A stretch of 52,337 bases of DNA from an uncultured Hungatella sp. (GTDB taxonomy: Bacteria; Bacillota; Clostridia; Lachnospirales; Lachnospiraceae). A program made the position numbers and the translations under genes. This document shows positions 17,064 through 26,046 of the stretch, one piece after another. The notes below the pieces were generated by a model. The model saw only the letters and a list, made by a program, of their open reading frames with translations, was not told the DNA's origin and searched no databases. The DNA lies in NCBI GenBank assembly GCA_910588325.1, contig CAJUPP010000015.1, forward strand, positions 1 to 52,337. Reading direction: 5' to 3'. Position 1 is the first letter of the stretch; every line of letters begins with the position of its first letter.

Positions 17064-17090
17064 TAACCTAAGAACACCGGTAAAAAATGG

Positions 17091-17119
17091 TTGTGTTTCT
17101 CCAAAGTGCTTTCTATAAT
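17091..17119 (+). promoter_or_regulatory. Sigma-A-type promoter of the CapA-like gene
   Basis: TTGTGT (17091-17096) and TATAAT (17114-17119) are 17 bases apart, 36 bases before the ATG at 17155. Confidence 0.6.
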
Positions 17120-17154
17120 AAAGAGAGGAAACGATACAAGGAGAACAAAAGAGA

Positions 17155-18201
17155 ATGAGAAAGTGGAGAATTACATTAGCAGCAGTGCTTATCGGTGCAT
17201 CATTTCTAACATGCGGTTTTGGTCCGGGTGAGCCTCAGGTCAAAAAGAAAGAGCCAAAAACAGTTACCATTTCTCTGGCCGGCGACTGTTCCATAGGCAA
17301 ACTTTCCATACATGGTTACGAAGGAACCTTTGAAGAAATGTATGACAAAGAGGGACCGGGATATTTCTTTAAAAATGTAAAATCTGTTTTTGAGGCGGAT
17401 GATATGACCTTGGTAAACTTTGAGGGAGTTCTGACGAATTCAAACAACAAGGTTCAGAAAGCATTTAATATTAAAGGAAAGCCGGAATATATAGGGATTT
17501 TACCAGAGGCAAGTATCGATGCGGTCAGTTTCGGTAATAACCACAGGATTGATTATGGGCAGCAGGGGGTGACAGATACCATAGCTTTATTTGAAAGCAT
17601 AAACCTGCCCTATGCCTATGATGAAAATGTAGGAATCTATGAACTGGAAAATGGCGTAAAAATCGGATTTGTCTCTGTCAATGAGGTGTATGACGGCAAA
17701 GCCGTAGAAGGCTTCCTGCAAAACGGCATAGAAAAGCTTAAGCAGGAAGAGGTAACTATCATTCTGGCCTGCTGTCACTGGGGAACCGAGTCCGTATACT
17801 ATCCGGAAAGCTATCAGACGGAATTGGGCCGCAAATGTATCGGCTGGGGGGCGGATCTGGTAGTAGGCTGCCATCCTCATGTACTTCAGGGGGTGGACAG
17901 TTATAACGGAAAGTATATCCTTTACAGTCTTGGAAATTTCTGCTTTGGCGGAAACCGGAACCCCAAGGATAAGAATACCATGATTGCCCAGGCAACGTTT
18001 ACACTGGAAGATGGGAAAGTAACAGGGGAAGCGGAACTGACTCTGATTCCCTGTACCTTAAGTTCCGTTTCCAACCGAAATGATTATTGTCCCACCATAG
18101 CAGAAGGCGATAAAAAGATATCTATTATCCAAAAATTAAATGAATACAGCAATCGATTCGGAGTATCCGTGGATGGAGAAGGGAAAGTGAGCCACAACTA
18201 A
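17155..18201 (+). CDS. CapA family lipoprotein (metallophosphatase-like)
   Basis: Exported lipoprotein of 348 residues. A signal peptide ends in the lipobox SFLTC (Cys ~21), a client for the lspA product. The rest is the PGA_cap/CapA fold: TISLAGDCSIG near residue 40, NFEGVLTN, SFGNNHRIDYGQQG, a CHWGTES motif, VVGCHPHVLQG and YILYSLGNFCFG, the calcineurin-like metal-site residues. CapA proteins take part in poly-gamma-glutamate or other surface polymer metabolism; no capBC genes are nearby, so the substrate is unknown. AGGAG lies 12 bases before the ATG. Confidence 0.88.
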   Translation: MRKWRITLAAVLIGASFLTCGFGPGEPQVKKKEPKTVTISLAGDCSIGKLSIHGYEGTFEEMYDKEGPGYFFKNVKSVFEADDMTLVNFEGVLTNSNNKVQKAFNIKGKPEYIGILPEASIDAVSFGNNHRIDYGQQGVTDTIALFESINLPYAYDENVGIYELENGVKIGFVSVNEVYDGKAVEGFLQNGIEKLKQEEVTIILACCHWGTESVYYPESYQTELGRKCIGWGADLVVGCHPHVLQGVDSYNGKYILYSLGNFCFGGNRNPKDKNTMIAQATFTLEDGKVTGEAELTLIPCTLSSVSNRNDYCPTIAEGDKKISIIQKLNEYSNRFGVSVDGEGKVSHN

Positions 18202-18212
18202 TTTCCCATTGG

Positions 18213-19760
18213 TCATTGGGTAATAAAGGAATAATATCCGGTTCCGTAGAAGCCCCTGGAGTCCAATTGTTCCTTATTCCATTCCGCAGTGATCTCATAT
18301 CCCATGCCGGGGTTTAACTCAATAAACATTGCATCTTCATAGGTTTTTGAAGAAACAGGTGTGAAATCTTCAAAGGTTTCTTCCTGCGACAGGGTATCAG
18401 GAAGTTCATATTCATTTACAGTGATCCGGTCAGGCAGTACGCAGGAGGAAACCGAATAACCTACAGAGTCCATCTGGTTATATCGTGGAAGCTTTAAGCG
18501 TTCTTTCCTGACGGCCGCTGCCAGAGGATGGGTGCCGCAGGAAACAAATCCCACCATGCTGTCCCCATCCTCTTCCTGCTTGTAATTCCAGGAGGCAGTG
18601 TCAGGTTTTAATTCAAACGTATTAAGCGTGCTGGACAGAGCATCCTGAAACACCAGAACCGGAGGCTCTTTCAAGATCTGGTTTTCGGTGGAGGTTTCAT
18701 GTGGGAAATCTTCAGGTGGAAGCAGAAGACCGGTATCGGAGTCGTAAGTATAAGACTCTATGACATTTCCCGTGTCATATTCGGTCTTGGCAAAGAGAAT
18801 TTTTTTGTTATCCCTGTCAAAATCCAAAGCATACACATATCGGATTCCGTCTTCCAGACGTTCTACATTGCCGATCCAGAAAGGATAGCTGCCCAAAGCC
18901 TTGTTTTCCACCAGAAGATTGGATACGTTGGCGCTGACTCCCCAGTCAGTCAGAAGCGGATGTTCAAAATCCCTATAGTCTCCTACTACGGCAGTTCTTC
19001 CCAGTTCGTTCAGATAGTTCTTGGCATAGGATTTTTCCATAGTTTTTAACTGATTATGGTCAGCTTCCGAGGGGGAGATACACCGCTCCCACCATTTTTC
19101 AGGAAACATGGTTTGGATGGACTCAGCATAATGGCTGCCGTCATCAGGGTATGTCAGAGACCGGAATTCATATCCGCCCTTTTTATCCGATTGGAAGGTA
19201 ATGACTGCTGGGATCACTCCGGTTCCGGATTCTTTTACAAAATTCCCGTCCTGAAACTGATACTCTCCGTACATCGTAAGCGCATAAACGATGAACTCAT
19301 CGCCGTTTTCACGGCTTTCTAAAATGATATGGCCCTCGCCTCTTAATTCTTCCCCGGAATATTTTTCCTGATTGTCAGAAAGAATCCCCTCTGCCACCAG
19401 CTGATCCAAATCCATGACAGGCGGGGCAGTGGTTTCCTCTTCGCTTTCCTCTGTCAGTTTGACGGAGACGATAGAACGGTTTTCCGTGCCATAATATACG
19501 GTCAGATGGCCTTTGTGATTTTCCAAATCAAAGGGGTAGACCTCCCCGTCCATACCGAACAGTTCCATGGCAGGTTCTCCCCATGCCGCAACTAACTCAT
19601 CTCTTGTAAATCCGGATAAAGCATTTTCGATCTGTTCTTCCGGAAGATCCACTGCTTCGACCAGCGGAAGAGGTCTGTCCGGATTTTTCTGGCCGTTGCA
19701 TCCGCTTAAGAGGATGCACAGACCAAGGAGGAACAGAGGATATTTTTTAATATGATACAT
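18213..19760 (-). CDS. Large putative lipoprotein of unknown function
   Basis: 515 residues. The N-terminus is a lipoprotein signal peptide, with YPLFLLGLCILLSGC as hydrophobic core and lipobox (LLSGC). Mature protein is acidic. Residues ~38-105 (ENALSGFTRDELVAAWGEPA) look like a small SmpA/BamE-like module often seen in Firmicutes lipoproteins. The remainder, including YDSDTGLLLPPEDFPHETST and the C-terminal GMGYEITAEWNKEQ, matches no family I recognise. AAAGGGAG sits 9 bases before the ATG. Convergent with the CapA-like gene. Confidence 0.75.
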   Translation of the reverse strand: MYHIKKYPLFLLGLCILLSGCNGQKNPDRPLPLVEAVDLPEEQIENALSGFTRDELVAAWGEPAMELFGMDGEVYPFDLENHKGHLTVYYGTENRSIVSVKLTEESEEETTAPPVMDLDQLVAEGILSDNQEKYSGEELRGEGHIILESRENGDEFIVYALTMYGEYQFQDGNFVKESGTGVIPAVITFQSDKKGGYEFRSLTYPDDGSHYAESIQTMFPEKWWERCISPSEADHNQLKTMEKSYAKNYLNELGRTAVVGDYRDFEHPLLTDWGVSANVSNLLVENKALGSYPFWIGNVERLEDGIRYVYALDFDRDNKKILFAKTEYDTGNVIESYTYDSDTGLLLPPEDFPHETSTENQILKEPPVLVFQDALSSTLNTFELKPDTASWNYKQEEDGDSMVGFVSCGTHPLAAAVRKERLKLPRYNQMDSVGYSVSSCVLPDRITVNEYELPDTLSQEETFEDFTPVSSKTYEDAMFIELNPGMGYEITAEWNKEQLDSRGFYGTGYYSFITQ

Positions 19761-20015
19761 TTACCAATCTCCCTTTCTGTGTTTACGTTATAAGTCCGCA
19801 GCCGGGCGCACACAGGCTTATTTGATATTTTTTTGATATATATTCTGATAAAACTATATATAACTATATCAGATATTTGTTTTTTAAACTTTAATCTTTG
19901 CTTACGATTCTGATACGATTCCTTTAAACTGAACCATAAGTAATTTTAAGAGGAGCGAAACCAATGCCGGCCATACGTAAAGGTAATTTCTGGCTGTCCT
20001 ATGAAAACTTTAGAA

Positions 20016-20044
20016 TGGACACAATATCTTTGTTATGGTATACT
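20016..20044 (+). promoter_or_regulatory. Sigma-A promoter of the yloU-yloV-recG operon
   Basis: TGGACA (20016-20021) and TATACT (20039-20044) are 17 bases apart, with an extended -10 TGG just before. The first ATG is 64 bases downstream. The rest of the gap 19761-20015 is AT-rich with nothing I can name. Confidence 0.65.
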
Positions 20045-20107
20045 TAAAAAACCAAAAGATGGAAAGAATAATGATATAAAGCAAAATATAGAGAGGGAGG
20101 TATCGCT

Positions 20108-20464
20108 ATGAAGGGGCGAATCAGTAACAAACTTGGTGAAATTCGGATCAACCCGGAAGTGATTGCAAAATATGCCGGTATTACGGCGGTGGAATGCTTT
20201 GGGATCGTCGGCATGGCGGCTGTCAGCATGAAAGACGGGCTTGTGAAATTACTGAAGAGAGAAAGCCTGACCCACGGGATTAATCTTGACATTGAAGAAA
20301 ACCATATCACACTGAATTTTCATGTGATTGTGGCATACGGCATCAGCATTTCTGCAGTTGCAGATAACCTGATAGAGAATGTAAAATATAAAGTCGAAGA
20401 GTTCACCGGAATGGAAGTAGATAAGATTAACATTTTTGTCGAAGGTGTACGAGTGATTGATTAA
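20108..20464 (+). CDS. yloU: Asp23/Gls24 family envelope stress protein (YloU-like)
   Basis: 118-residue Asp23/Gls24 protein. GEIRINPEVIAKYAGITAVECFGIVGM at the N-terminus, the middle ITLNFHVIVAYGISISAVADNLI and the end VDKINIFVEGVRV are typical. The family associates with the membrane and with alkaline or envelope stress. It heads yloU-yloV-recG, the conserved Firmicutes order (rpmB, usually nearby, is not in the window). GAGGGAGG precedes the ATG. Confidence 0.93.
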   Translation: MKGRISNKLGEIRINPEVIAKYAGITAVECFGIVGMAAVSMKDGLVKLLKRESLTHGINLDIEENHITLNFHVIVAYGISISAVADNLIENVKYKVEEFTGMEVDKINIFVEGVRVID

Positions 20465-20478
20465 GGAGGAACACACCC

Positions 20479-22167
20479 GTGGGTATGAATACGATTGATG
20501 CAAAGACGCTTAAGAAGGCTTTTCTGGCAGGGGCTCAGGGGCTTGAGGCGAAAAAGGAATGGATCAATGAATTGAATGTATTTCCGGTTCCTGATGGGGA
20601 TACGGGAACCAACATGACTATGACCATTATGGCAGCGGCAAAGGAAGTGGCAGCTCTGGAGGAGCCAACCATGGATACGCTGGCAAAGGCCATTTCCTCC
20701 GGCTCACTGCGGGGGGCCAGAGGAAATTCCGGTGTTATTTTATCCCAGCTGTTCCGCGGATTTACCAAAGAGATCAAGACTGTAGATGTGATTACAACTA
20801 CTGTGCTGGCAGATGCTTTTGTCCGGGCAACCGAGACGGCATACAAGGCAGTCATGAAGCCCAAGGAAGGGACGATTCTGACCGTTGCAAAAGGTATGGC
20901 GGAGAAGGCTCTGGAGCTGGCGCCTGAGACAGAAGATATCATTGCCTTTGCAAAAGGAGTCATTGAGTACGGCGACTACGTTTTAAGCCAGACACCGGAG
21001 ATGCTTCCTATTTTAAAACAGGCCGGAGTCGTGGATTCCGGCGGTCAGGGCCTGATCCAGGTGATGAAGGGAGCCCTGGACGGCCTTCTGGGCAGAGAGG
21101 TTGAGGTGCCGGTAGAAAGTGCCGGGCCAAGGGTGGAGATAGGGTCTTCCGAACTTGACACAGCGGACATCCGATTTGGCTACTGTACAGAGTTTATTAT
21201 TAATGTAGAGAAAAAATATGAGGATTCGGATGAGCTTGAATTTAAGGCATATCTGGAATCTATCGGTGATTCCATTGTTGTAGTATCTGATGATGATGTG
21301 GTGAAGGTACATGTCCATACCAATGATCCGGGCTTGGCCATTCAGAAGGCTCTGACTTACGGTTCCCTGTCCAAAATGAAGATTGACAATATGAGGGAAG
21401 AACACCATGAGAAGCTGATTAAAGAAGCGGAGAAGCTTGCGGCCAGACAGGCAGAGGAAAGGGCGAAAGAAAAAGAGAAAGAGGCTGCCGGCAAAACAGA
21501 GGAAAGAAAATCATATGGATTCATCGCCGTATCCATCGGAGAAGGTTTCGGCGAAATTTTCAGGGGAATCGGTACCGATTATCTGATCGAAGGGGGACAG
21601 ACCATGAACCCCAGCACAGAGGATATGCTGACTGCTATTGAGCAAGTGAATGCCGATACCATTTTTATCCTGCCGAACAACTCCAATATTATTCTTGCGG
21701 CTAATCAGGCGGCAGAACTGGCGGAAGATAAGGAGATTATCGTGATACCGTCCAGGACGGTTCCTCAGGGAATCACAGCTATCATTAACTTTGTGCCGGA
21801 GTTGTCTGTGGAAGAGAATAAAGAAGTGATGACTCGGGAGATGTCCAAAGTGAAGACCGGCCAGATTACCTATGCGGTGCGCAACACCATGATTGAAGAC
21901 AAAGAGATTAAAGAAGGGGATATCATGGGCATCGGGGATCAGGGGATTGTGGCAGTGGGGCAGTCTGTGGAAGGGACGGCACTGGATACCTTGAGAGCTA
22001 TGATGGATGATACATCGGAGCTGGTGACCGTGTATTACGGTGCGGAAGTGAAGGAAGAGGAAGCGGAAACATTTTTGGAGAAGGCCAAGGAGGTCTTAAA
22101 AGACTGTGAGGCGGAACTGCAGTTTGGCGGTCAGCCTATCTACTATTATCTGATTTCCGTAGAATAA
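20479..22167 (+). CDS. yloV: DAK2 domain protein (YloV/FakA-like fatty acid kinase)
   Basis: 562-residue kinase. The N-terminal DAK2 (DhaL) domain has the Mg-ATP site NVFPVPDGDTGTNMTMT and SLRGARGNSGVILSQLFRGF. A middle part with VHVHTNDPG and a C-terminal DegV-like domain (residues ~350-560, FIAVSIGEGFGEIFRGIG, FILPNNSNIILAA, VIPSRTVPQGI) give the FakA layout. In S. aureus FakA phosphorylates fatty acids delivered by FakB, a DegV protein; no fakB is in the window. I start at GTG 20479, which has AAGGAGG at normal spacing; ATG 20485 is possible. Confidence 0.93.
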   Translation: MGMNTIDAKTLKKAFLAGAQGLEAKKEWINELNVFPVPDGDTGTNMTMTIMAAAKEVAALEEPTMDTLAKAISSGSLRGARGNSGVILSQLFRGFTKEIKTVDVITTTVLADAFVRATETAYKAVMKPKEGTILTVAKGMAEKALELAPETEDIIAFAKGVIEYGDYVLSQTPEMLPILKQAGVVDSGGQGLIQVMKGALDGLLGREVEVPVESAGPRVEIGSSELDTADIRFGYCTEFIINVEKKYEDSDELEFKAYLESIGDSIVVVSDDDVVKVHVHTNDPGLAIQKALTYGSLSKMKIDNMREEHHEKLIKEAEKLAARQAEERAKEKEKEAAGKTEERKSYGFIAVSIGEGFGEIFRGIGTDYLIEGGQTMNPSTEDMLTAIEQVNADTIFILPNNSNIILAANQAAELAEDKEIIVIPSRTVPQGITAIINFVPELSVEENKEVMTREMSKVKTGQITYAVRNTMIEDKEIKEGDIMGIGDQGIVAVGQSVEGTALDTLRAMMDDTSELVTVYYGAEVKEEEAETFLEKAKEVLKDCEAELQFGGQPIYYYLISVE

Positions 22168-22172
22168 GGATT

Positions 22173-24224
22173 ATGAATCAGGAATCTGTCCGTTCCCTAA
22201 AAGGAATCGGAGATAAAACAGGAAAGTTATTTGAGAAGCTGGGAGTAAACACAATCGATGACCTGCTTCACTATTATCCAAGAGCATATCATGCATATGA
22301 GGAACCACAATCCATCAAAGAGTTAGAGGTGGACAGGATGGGGGCCGTGGCAGGGATTCTTCAAAAGGATGCCTCTGTCAGGCGGTTTCAGAACATTCAG
22401 GTGATTACGGCTTCTCTGAGAGATCAGACTGGAACGTTGCAGCTGGTCTGGTATAACATGCCTTTTTTGCGAAATACTCTTCAGGCCGGAACGTATCATG
22501 TATTTTGCGGAAAGGTAGTAAAGAAAAACAATCGTCTGACCATGGAGCAGCCGGAAATCTACACGAGAGACGGTTATCTGACTGTTATGAAGCATATGCA
22601 GCCGGTTTACGGGCAGACCAGGGGACTGGGTAATAAAGCCATTACCAGGGCGGTGGCTTCAGCTTTGGATAGCAGGCAGACGGAACGGGATTATATGCCT
22701 GGAAAACTTCGGAGAAAATATGAACTGGCAGAGTATAACTTTGCTATCCAGCATATTCATTTTCCCACAGACAGGCAGGATCTTCTGTTTGCCAGAAAGC
22801 GGCTGGTATTTGACGAGTTTTTTCTGTTTTTGTTTGGAGTGCGTCGGTTAAAGGAGAATAGAGAGAATGCCCGCAGCAGCTGGGTGATGAAGCTATCGCC
22901 TGAGGTGAAGCGGTTAAAAGAGCGTCTTCCGTATAAACTGACCCGTGCTCAGGAGGTTGTGCTGAATGAGATTGAGTGGGATTTAAGCAGCGGTTTGGTG
23001 ATGAATCGTCTGATCCAAGGAGATGTAGGCTCCGGGAAGACGATTCTGGCAGTGCTGGCTCTGCTTCACACAGCATACAACGGATGCCAGGGAGCTTTGA
23101 TGGCGCCGACGGAGGTACTGGCAAAACAGCATTATGAAAGCATGGCGCAGCTGTTTGAGACCTATAAGATTCCCAAGCAGCTGGTTTTAGTGACTGGTTC
23201 CATGACAGCCAAAGAAAAGCGGACTGCCTATGAGAAAATTAAAAATCATGAGGCGGATATTATCATAGGAACCCATGCGCTGATTCAGGAGAAAGTGGTC
23301 TATGATAAGCTGGCTCTGGTGATTACTGATGAGCAGCACAGGTTTGGCGTGGGACAAAGAGAGAGGCTGGGAGAGAAGGGGCAGGAGCCTCATGTGATGG
23401 TTATGAGTGCCACGCCGATTCCGCGTACTCTGGCAATTATTTTATATGGGGATCTGGATATCTCCATTATCGATGAACTTCCGGCTAACCGGCTTCCCAT
23501 TAAAAACTGCGTGGTGGATACTGGATATCGGAAGAAAGCTTATGATTTTATAGCCAGACAGGTAAAGGAAGGACGCCAGGCATATGTGATTTGCCCTATG
23601 GTGGAGGCCAGCGAGATGATTGAGGCGGAAAATGTGCTGGATTATGCCCAAATTTTGTCGAAAGAAATTCCGGGCCCGGAGATTGCCTGCCTTCACGGGA
23701 AGATGAAGGGAAAAGAAAAAAATCAGATTATGGAGCGGTTTGCATCAGGAGAGATCCAGATTCTGGTGTCCACTACGGTTGTGGAAGTGGGAGTGAATGT
23801 GCCAAACGCGACAGTAATGATGATTGAGAATGCGGAGCGGTTCGGATTGGCTCAGCTTCATCAGCTGCGGGGCAGGGTCGGAAGAGGAAAATACCAGTCT
23901 TACTGTATTATGGTAAACTGCGGCGACCAGGAGGGAACCCAGAAGCGTCTTGATATTTTAAACCGATCCAATGACGGTTTTTATATTGCGTCGGAAGATT
24001 TGAAGCTTCGCGGGCCGGGGGATATTTTTGGGATCCGGCAGAGCGGAGATATGGAATTCCGGCTGGCAGATATTTTTACGGATGCGGATATATTAAAAGC
24101 CGTATCAGAGGAGGTAAATGAGCTTCTGGAGGAGGATCCGGAATTAGAGCAGGAAGAACACCAGGAGTTGAAGAGGAAGCTTGATGAGTATCTGGAACGA
24201 AGCTATGAGAAATTGAATCTGTAG
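22173..24224 (+). CDS. recG: ATP-dependent DNA helicase RecG
   Basis: 683-residue branch-migration helicase that regresses stalled forks and processes Holliday junctions. N-terminal wedge/OB domain at residues ~1-200. Helicase motifs: LIQGDVGSGKTILAVLA (Walker A), APTEVLAKQHYE, ITDEQHRFGVGQRERL (DEQH box), VMSATPIPRTLA, VEVGVNVPNATVMMIENAERFGLAQLHQLRGRVGRG (motifs V-VI, cited as a family block) and RGPGDIFGIRQSG. Starts six bases after the yloV stop. Length is normal. Confidence 0.97.
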   Translation: MNQESVRSLKGIGDKTGKLFEKLGVNTIDDLLHYYPRAYHAYEEPQSIKELEVDRMGAVAGILQKDASVRRFQNIQVITASLRDQTGTLQLVWYNMPFLRNTLQAGTYHVFCGKVVKKNNRLTMEQPEIYTRDGYLTVMKHMQPVYGQTRGLGNKAITRAVASALDSRQTERDYMPGKLRRKYELAEYNFAIQHIHFPTDRQDLLFARKRLVFDEFFLFLFGVRRLKENRENARSSWVMKLSPEVKRLKERLPYKLTRAQEVVLNEIEWDLSSGLVMNRLIQGDVGSGKTILAVLALLHTAYNGCQGALMAPTEVLAKQHYESMAQLFETYKIPKQLVLVTGSMTAKEKRTAYEKIKNHEADIIIGTHALIQEKVVYDKLALVITDEQHRFGVGQRERLGEKGQEPHVMVMSATPIPRTLAIILYGDLDISIIDELPANRLPIKNCVVDTGYRKKAYDFIARQVKEGRQAYVICPMVEASEMIEAENVLDYAQILSKEIPGPEIACLHGKMKGKEKNQIMERFASGEIQILVSTTVVEVGVNVPNATVMMIENAERFGLAQLHQLRGRVGRGKYQSYCIMVNCGDQEGTQKRLDILNRSNDGFYIASEDLKLRGPGDIFGIRQSGDMEFRLADIFTDADILKAVSEEVNELLEEDPELEQEEHQELKRKLDEYLERSYEKLNL

Positions 24225-24293
24225 ATATACATGGCTGAAAGTAAGGATCCGTTGTTAATTGCTAAAAAATGACAGATTACGCAGAACCTTCTA

Positions 24294-24322
24294 GTGTATT
24301 ATTTTTTTACACGCACATAATA
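24294..24322 (+). promoter_or_regulatory. Sigma-G-like (forespore) promoter of ssp
   Basis: GTGTA (24294-24298), 17 bases, then CATAATA (24316-24322). The -10 fits the sigma-F/G consensus CATNNTA exactly and the -35 has one mismatch to GNATR. It lies 50 bases before the ssp start, as expected for a forespore gene. Confidence 0.5.
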
Positions 24323-24371
24323 GGAGTGTAGCAAGAAAATAAATCATATGAAGAACAAGGAGGCGTTTAAT

Positions 24372-24578
24372 ATGTCAAACAAATCTTCTAACACAACTAA
24401 CGTACCAGAAGCAAAAGAGGCAATGGACAGATTCAAAATGGAAGTAGCAAATGAGCTGGGTGTTCCGTTAACCAACGGTTACAATGGCAACCTGACTTCC
24501 GCACAGAACGGATCGGTTGGCGGCTATATGGTAAAGAAAATGATCGAGGCTCAGGAGAAGCAGATGGCCGGAAAGTAA
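24372..24578 (+). CDS. Alpha/beta-type small acid-soluble spore protein
   Basis: 68-residue DNA-coating protein of dormant spores. The family blocks are present: AKEAMDRFKMEVANELGVPL with the GPR protease cut region, YNGNLTSAQNGSVGGYMVKKMIEAQE and a basic end. Start ATG 24372 follows AAGGAGG by 7 bases; the upstream ATG at 24348 lacks a site. It has its own predicted forespore promoter and a terminator, so it is monocistronic. Confidence 0.96.
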   Translation: MSNKSSNTTNVPEAKEAMDRFKMEVANELGVPLTNGYNGNLTSAQNGSVGGYMVKKMIEAQEKQMAGK

Positions 24579-24625
24579 GCTGACGCTTATACAACCTGAA
24601 TCATAATAAGAAAACAGATAGAAGG

Positions 24626-24657
24626 CCTGACTGACGAGAACGTCGGTCGGGTCTTTT
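24626..24657 (+). terminator. Terminator after ssp
   Basis: CCTGACTGACG (24626-24636), loop AGAA, CGTCGGTCGGG (24641-24651), pairing with two G-U pairs, followed by TCTTTT. Confidence 0.8.
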
Positions 24658-24689
24658 ACTGCTTGTTCATTCCGTGAGCCAATGTCATG

Positions 24690-24775
24690 ATGTTGGGGTC
24701 AAAAGATCTTTTGCCCCCTCTGATACCGGATTGCTCCGCACTTTATGCTCCTGCAATCCTCAAAAACATTCAAAA
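24690..24775 (-). repeat. Family B intergenic repeat, inverted copy
   Basis: The reverse complement reads GATTGCAGGAGCATAAAGTG, CGGAGCAATCCGG, ATCAGAGGGGGCAAAAGATC, TTTTGACCCC, closely matching 16987-17063. From 24776 to 24996 there are further fragments (CTTTTGACCCTGGTATCATG, GTGAACAGTAAC at about 24945, and the palindrome TTGCAAGCAAGCTTGCA) but no gene. Confidence 0.65.
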
Positions 24776-24996
24776 ACCGCCCTAATCGGGCTGCTTTTTC
24801 ATGTTTTTGGCGGGTCCCAAGTTCAAAAATCCTCTTGCAAGCAAGCTTGCATCGGATTTTAGACCTTTTGACCCTGGTATCATGTCATTTCGTTAAAGTT
24901 TTGCAGTTTGAGAAATCGTGAAAGGTCTGTCCGACAAGATGTGGAGTGAACAGTAACTATATAGGAAGGAGTTTGGGAGAGTTGGGAAAGAGGTTC

Positions 24997-25025
24997 GTGA
25001 CTTTTGAGGGTATGTATGCTACAAT
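24997..25025 (+). promoter_or_regulatory. Promoter of the metallophosphoesterase gene
   Basis: GTGACT (24997-25002), 17 bases, then TACAAT (25020-25025) preceded by TGC, an extended -10. Confidence 0.45.
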
Positions 25026-25116
25026 GTTCCAGGAACAATGAAACAGGCGGTTGCCAGGCATTCTGAGGGATTGGGGACATTGGCAGCGCTTCATAGATTA
25101 TGATTGGATTTGCAGT

Positions 25117-25920
25117 ATGACATTTCGAACAGTAGATTATACCATCGGTTCAAAACGGATTTTGCCGGAATTTAATAATTACAGAATTATCCATCTTTCT
25201 GATCTTCATGGGGCTCTCTATGGAAGGGATAATGAGGATTTGGTTCGGAGAATCAGACAAACAGACCCTCATATGGTTGTTATGACCGGAGACATGGCTG
25301 ATACAAGCCTTCATGCAATTCAAAGATTTGAGAATTTATGCTGTCAGCTGTGCGATGATTATCCGGTTTACTATGTTGAGGGAAACCATGAACAGGAGAT
25401 GAAAGAGAAGATCCGCAATAAATTTTTGAAAACCATAAGAGAGATGGGAGTCATCACTCTTAAAAATCAGCAACAAAAGATATTCAGCCGTGGAGCTTTC
25501 ATAAAAATATACGGTCTGGTTACACCTATGGTGTATTATAAAGATCTCTTAAAGGAATATCAGCGGGGAATAACGTTTTCTTCCCAGGATACAGAGGAGT
25601 TATTAGGGAAAGCGGATGATTCCTGCTACAAAATTCTTCTGGCACACAATCCGCTGTACTATCCATCTTACCGAGACTGGGGAGCAGATTTGACTTTGTC
25701 GGGACATATTCACGGGGGGATTATCCGGATTCCAAAACTGGGAGGTTTGCTGTCGCCGGATCTGACTTTTTTTCCTAAATACGACGGAGGACATTTCAAA
25801 GAGCAAGGAAAACACCTGATTGTCAGCCGGGGATTGGGAAACCATTTCCTGATGCGGATTTTAAATCCGCCGGAATTGGTAAGTATCACCCTGCGCTCGG
25901 TTCCGTGTAAAGAAAGCTAG
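25117..25920 (+). CDS. Metallophosphoesterase (YkuE/YaeI-like)
   Basis: Calcineurin-like phosphoesterase of 267 residues if started at ATG 25117. All metal motifs are present: LSDLHG, VVMTGDMAD, VEGNHEQE, LLAHNP and LSGHIHGG. Relatives usually begin with a membrane segment before the DYTI strand; here there is none, only a poor TTG-started extension from 25051 (MPGILRDWGHWQRFIDYDWIC) that has weak ribosome site CAGGCGG. Either start has a poor Shine-Dalgarno, so the N-terminus may be damaged or truly short. Relatives hydrolyse UDP-diacylglucosamine or other lipid-linked phosphoesters; the substrate here is unknown. Confidence 0.85.
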   Translation: MTFRTVDYTIGSKRILPEFNNYRIIHLSDLHGALYGRDNEDLVRRIRQTDPHMVVMTGDMADTSLHAIQRFENLCCQLCDDYPVYYVEGNHEQEMKEKIRNKFLKTIREMGVITLKNQQQKIFSRGAFIKIYGLVTPMVYYKDLLKEYQRGITFSSQDTEELLGKADDSCYKILLAHNPLYYPSYRDWGADLTLSGHIHGGIIRIPKLGGLLSPDLTFFPKYDGGHFKEQGKHLIVSRGLGNHFLMRILNPPELVSITLRSVPCKES

Positions 25921-25936
25921 TACATCGTTGTACCAA

Positions 25937-25992
25937 AACTGCCTTTGGGAAATAGCGAATGATAAATTCATTGGAATTTCCCCAAGGCAGTT
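25937..25992 (+). terminator. Hairpin terminator between convergent genes
   Basis: AACTGCCTTTGGG (25937-25949) pairs with CCCCAAGGCAGTT (25980-25992), with a 30-base loop that contains a smaller hairpin. It lies between the phosphoesterase and glmS, which converge, so it may serve both. The same AACTGCCTT core occurs in the hairpin at 32398. Confidence 0.6.
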
Positions 25993-26046
25993 CTATCTAT
26001 ACCTGAGAATGAATTTAGAGTATGTTCTCTGGTACGGCGGTATTTT

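Noticed and set aside
19964..20047. 27-codon ORF with AGAGGAG upstream
   Set aside because: It overlaps the strong promoter of yloU (20016-20044) and encodes nothing recognisable.
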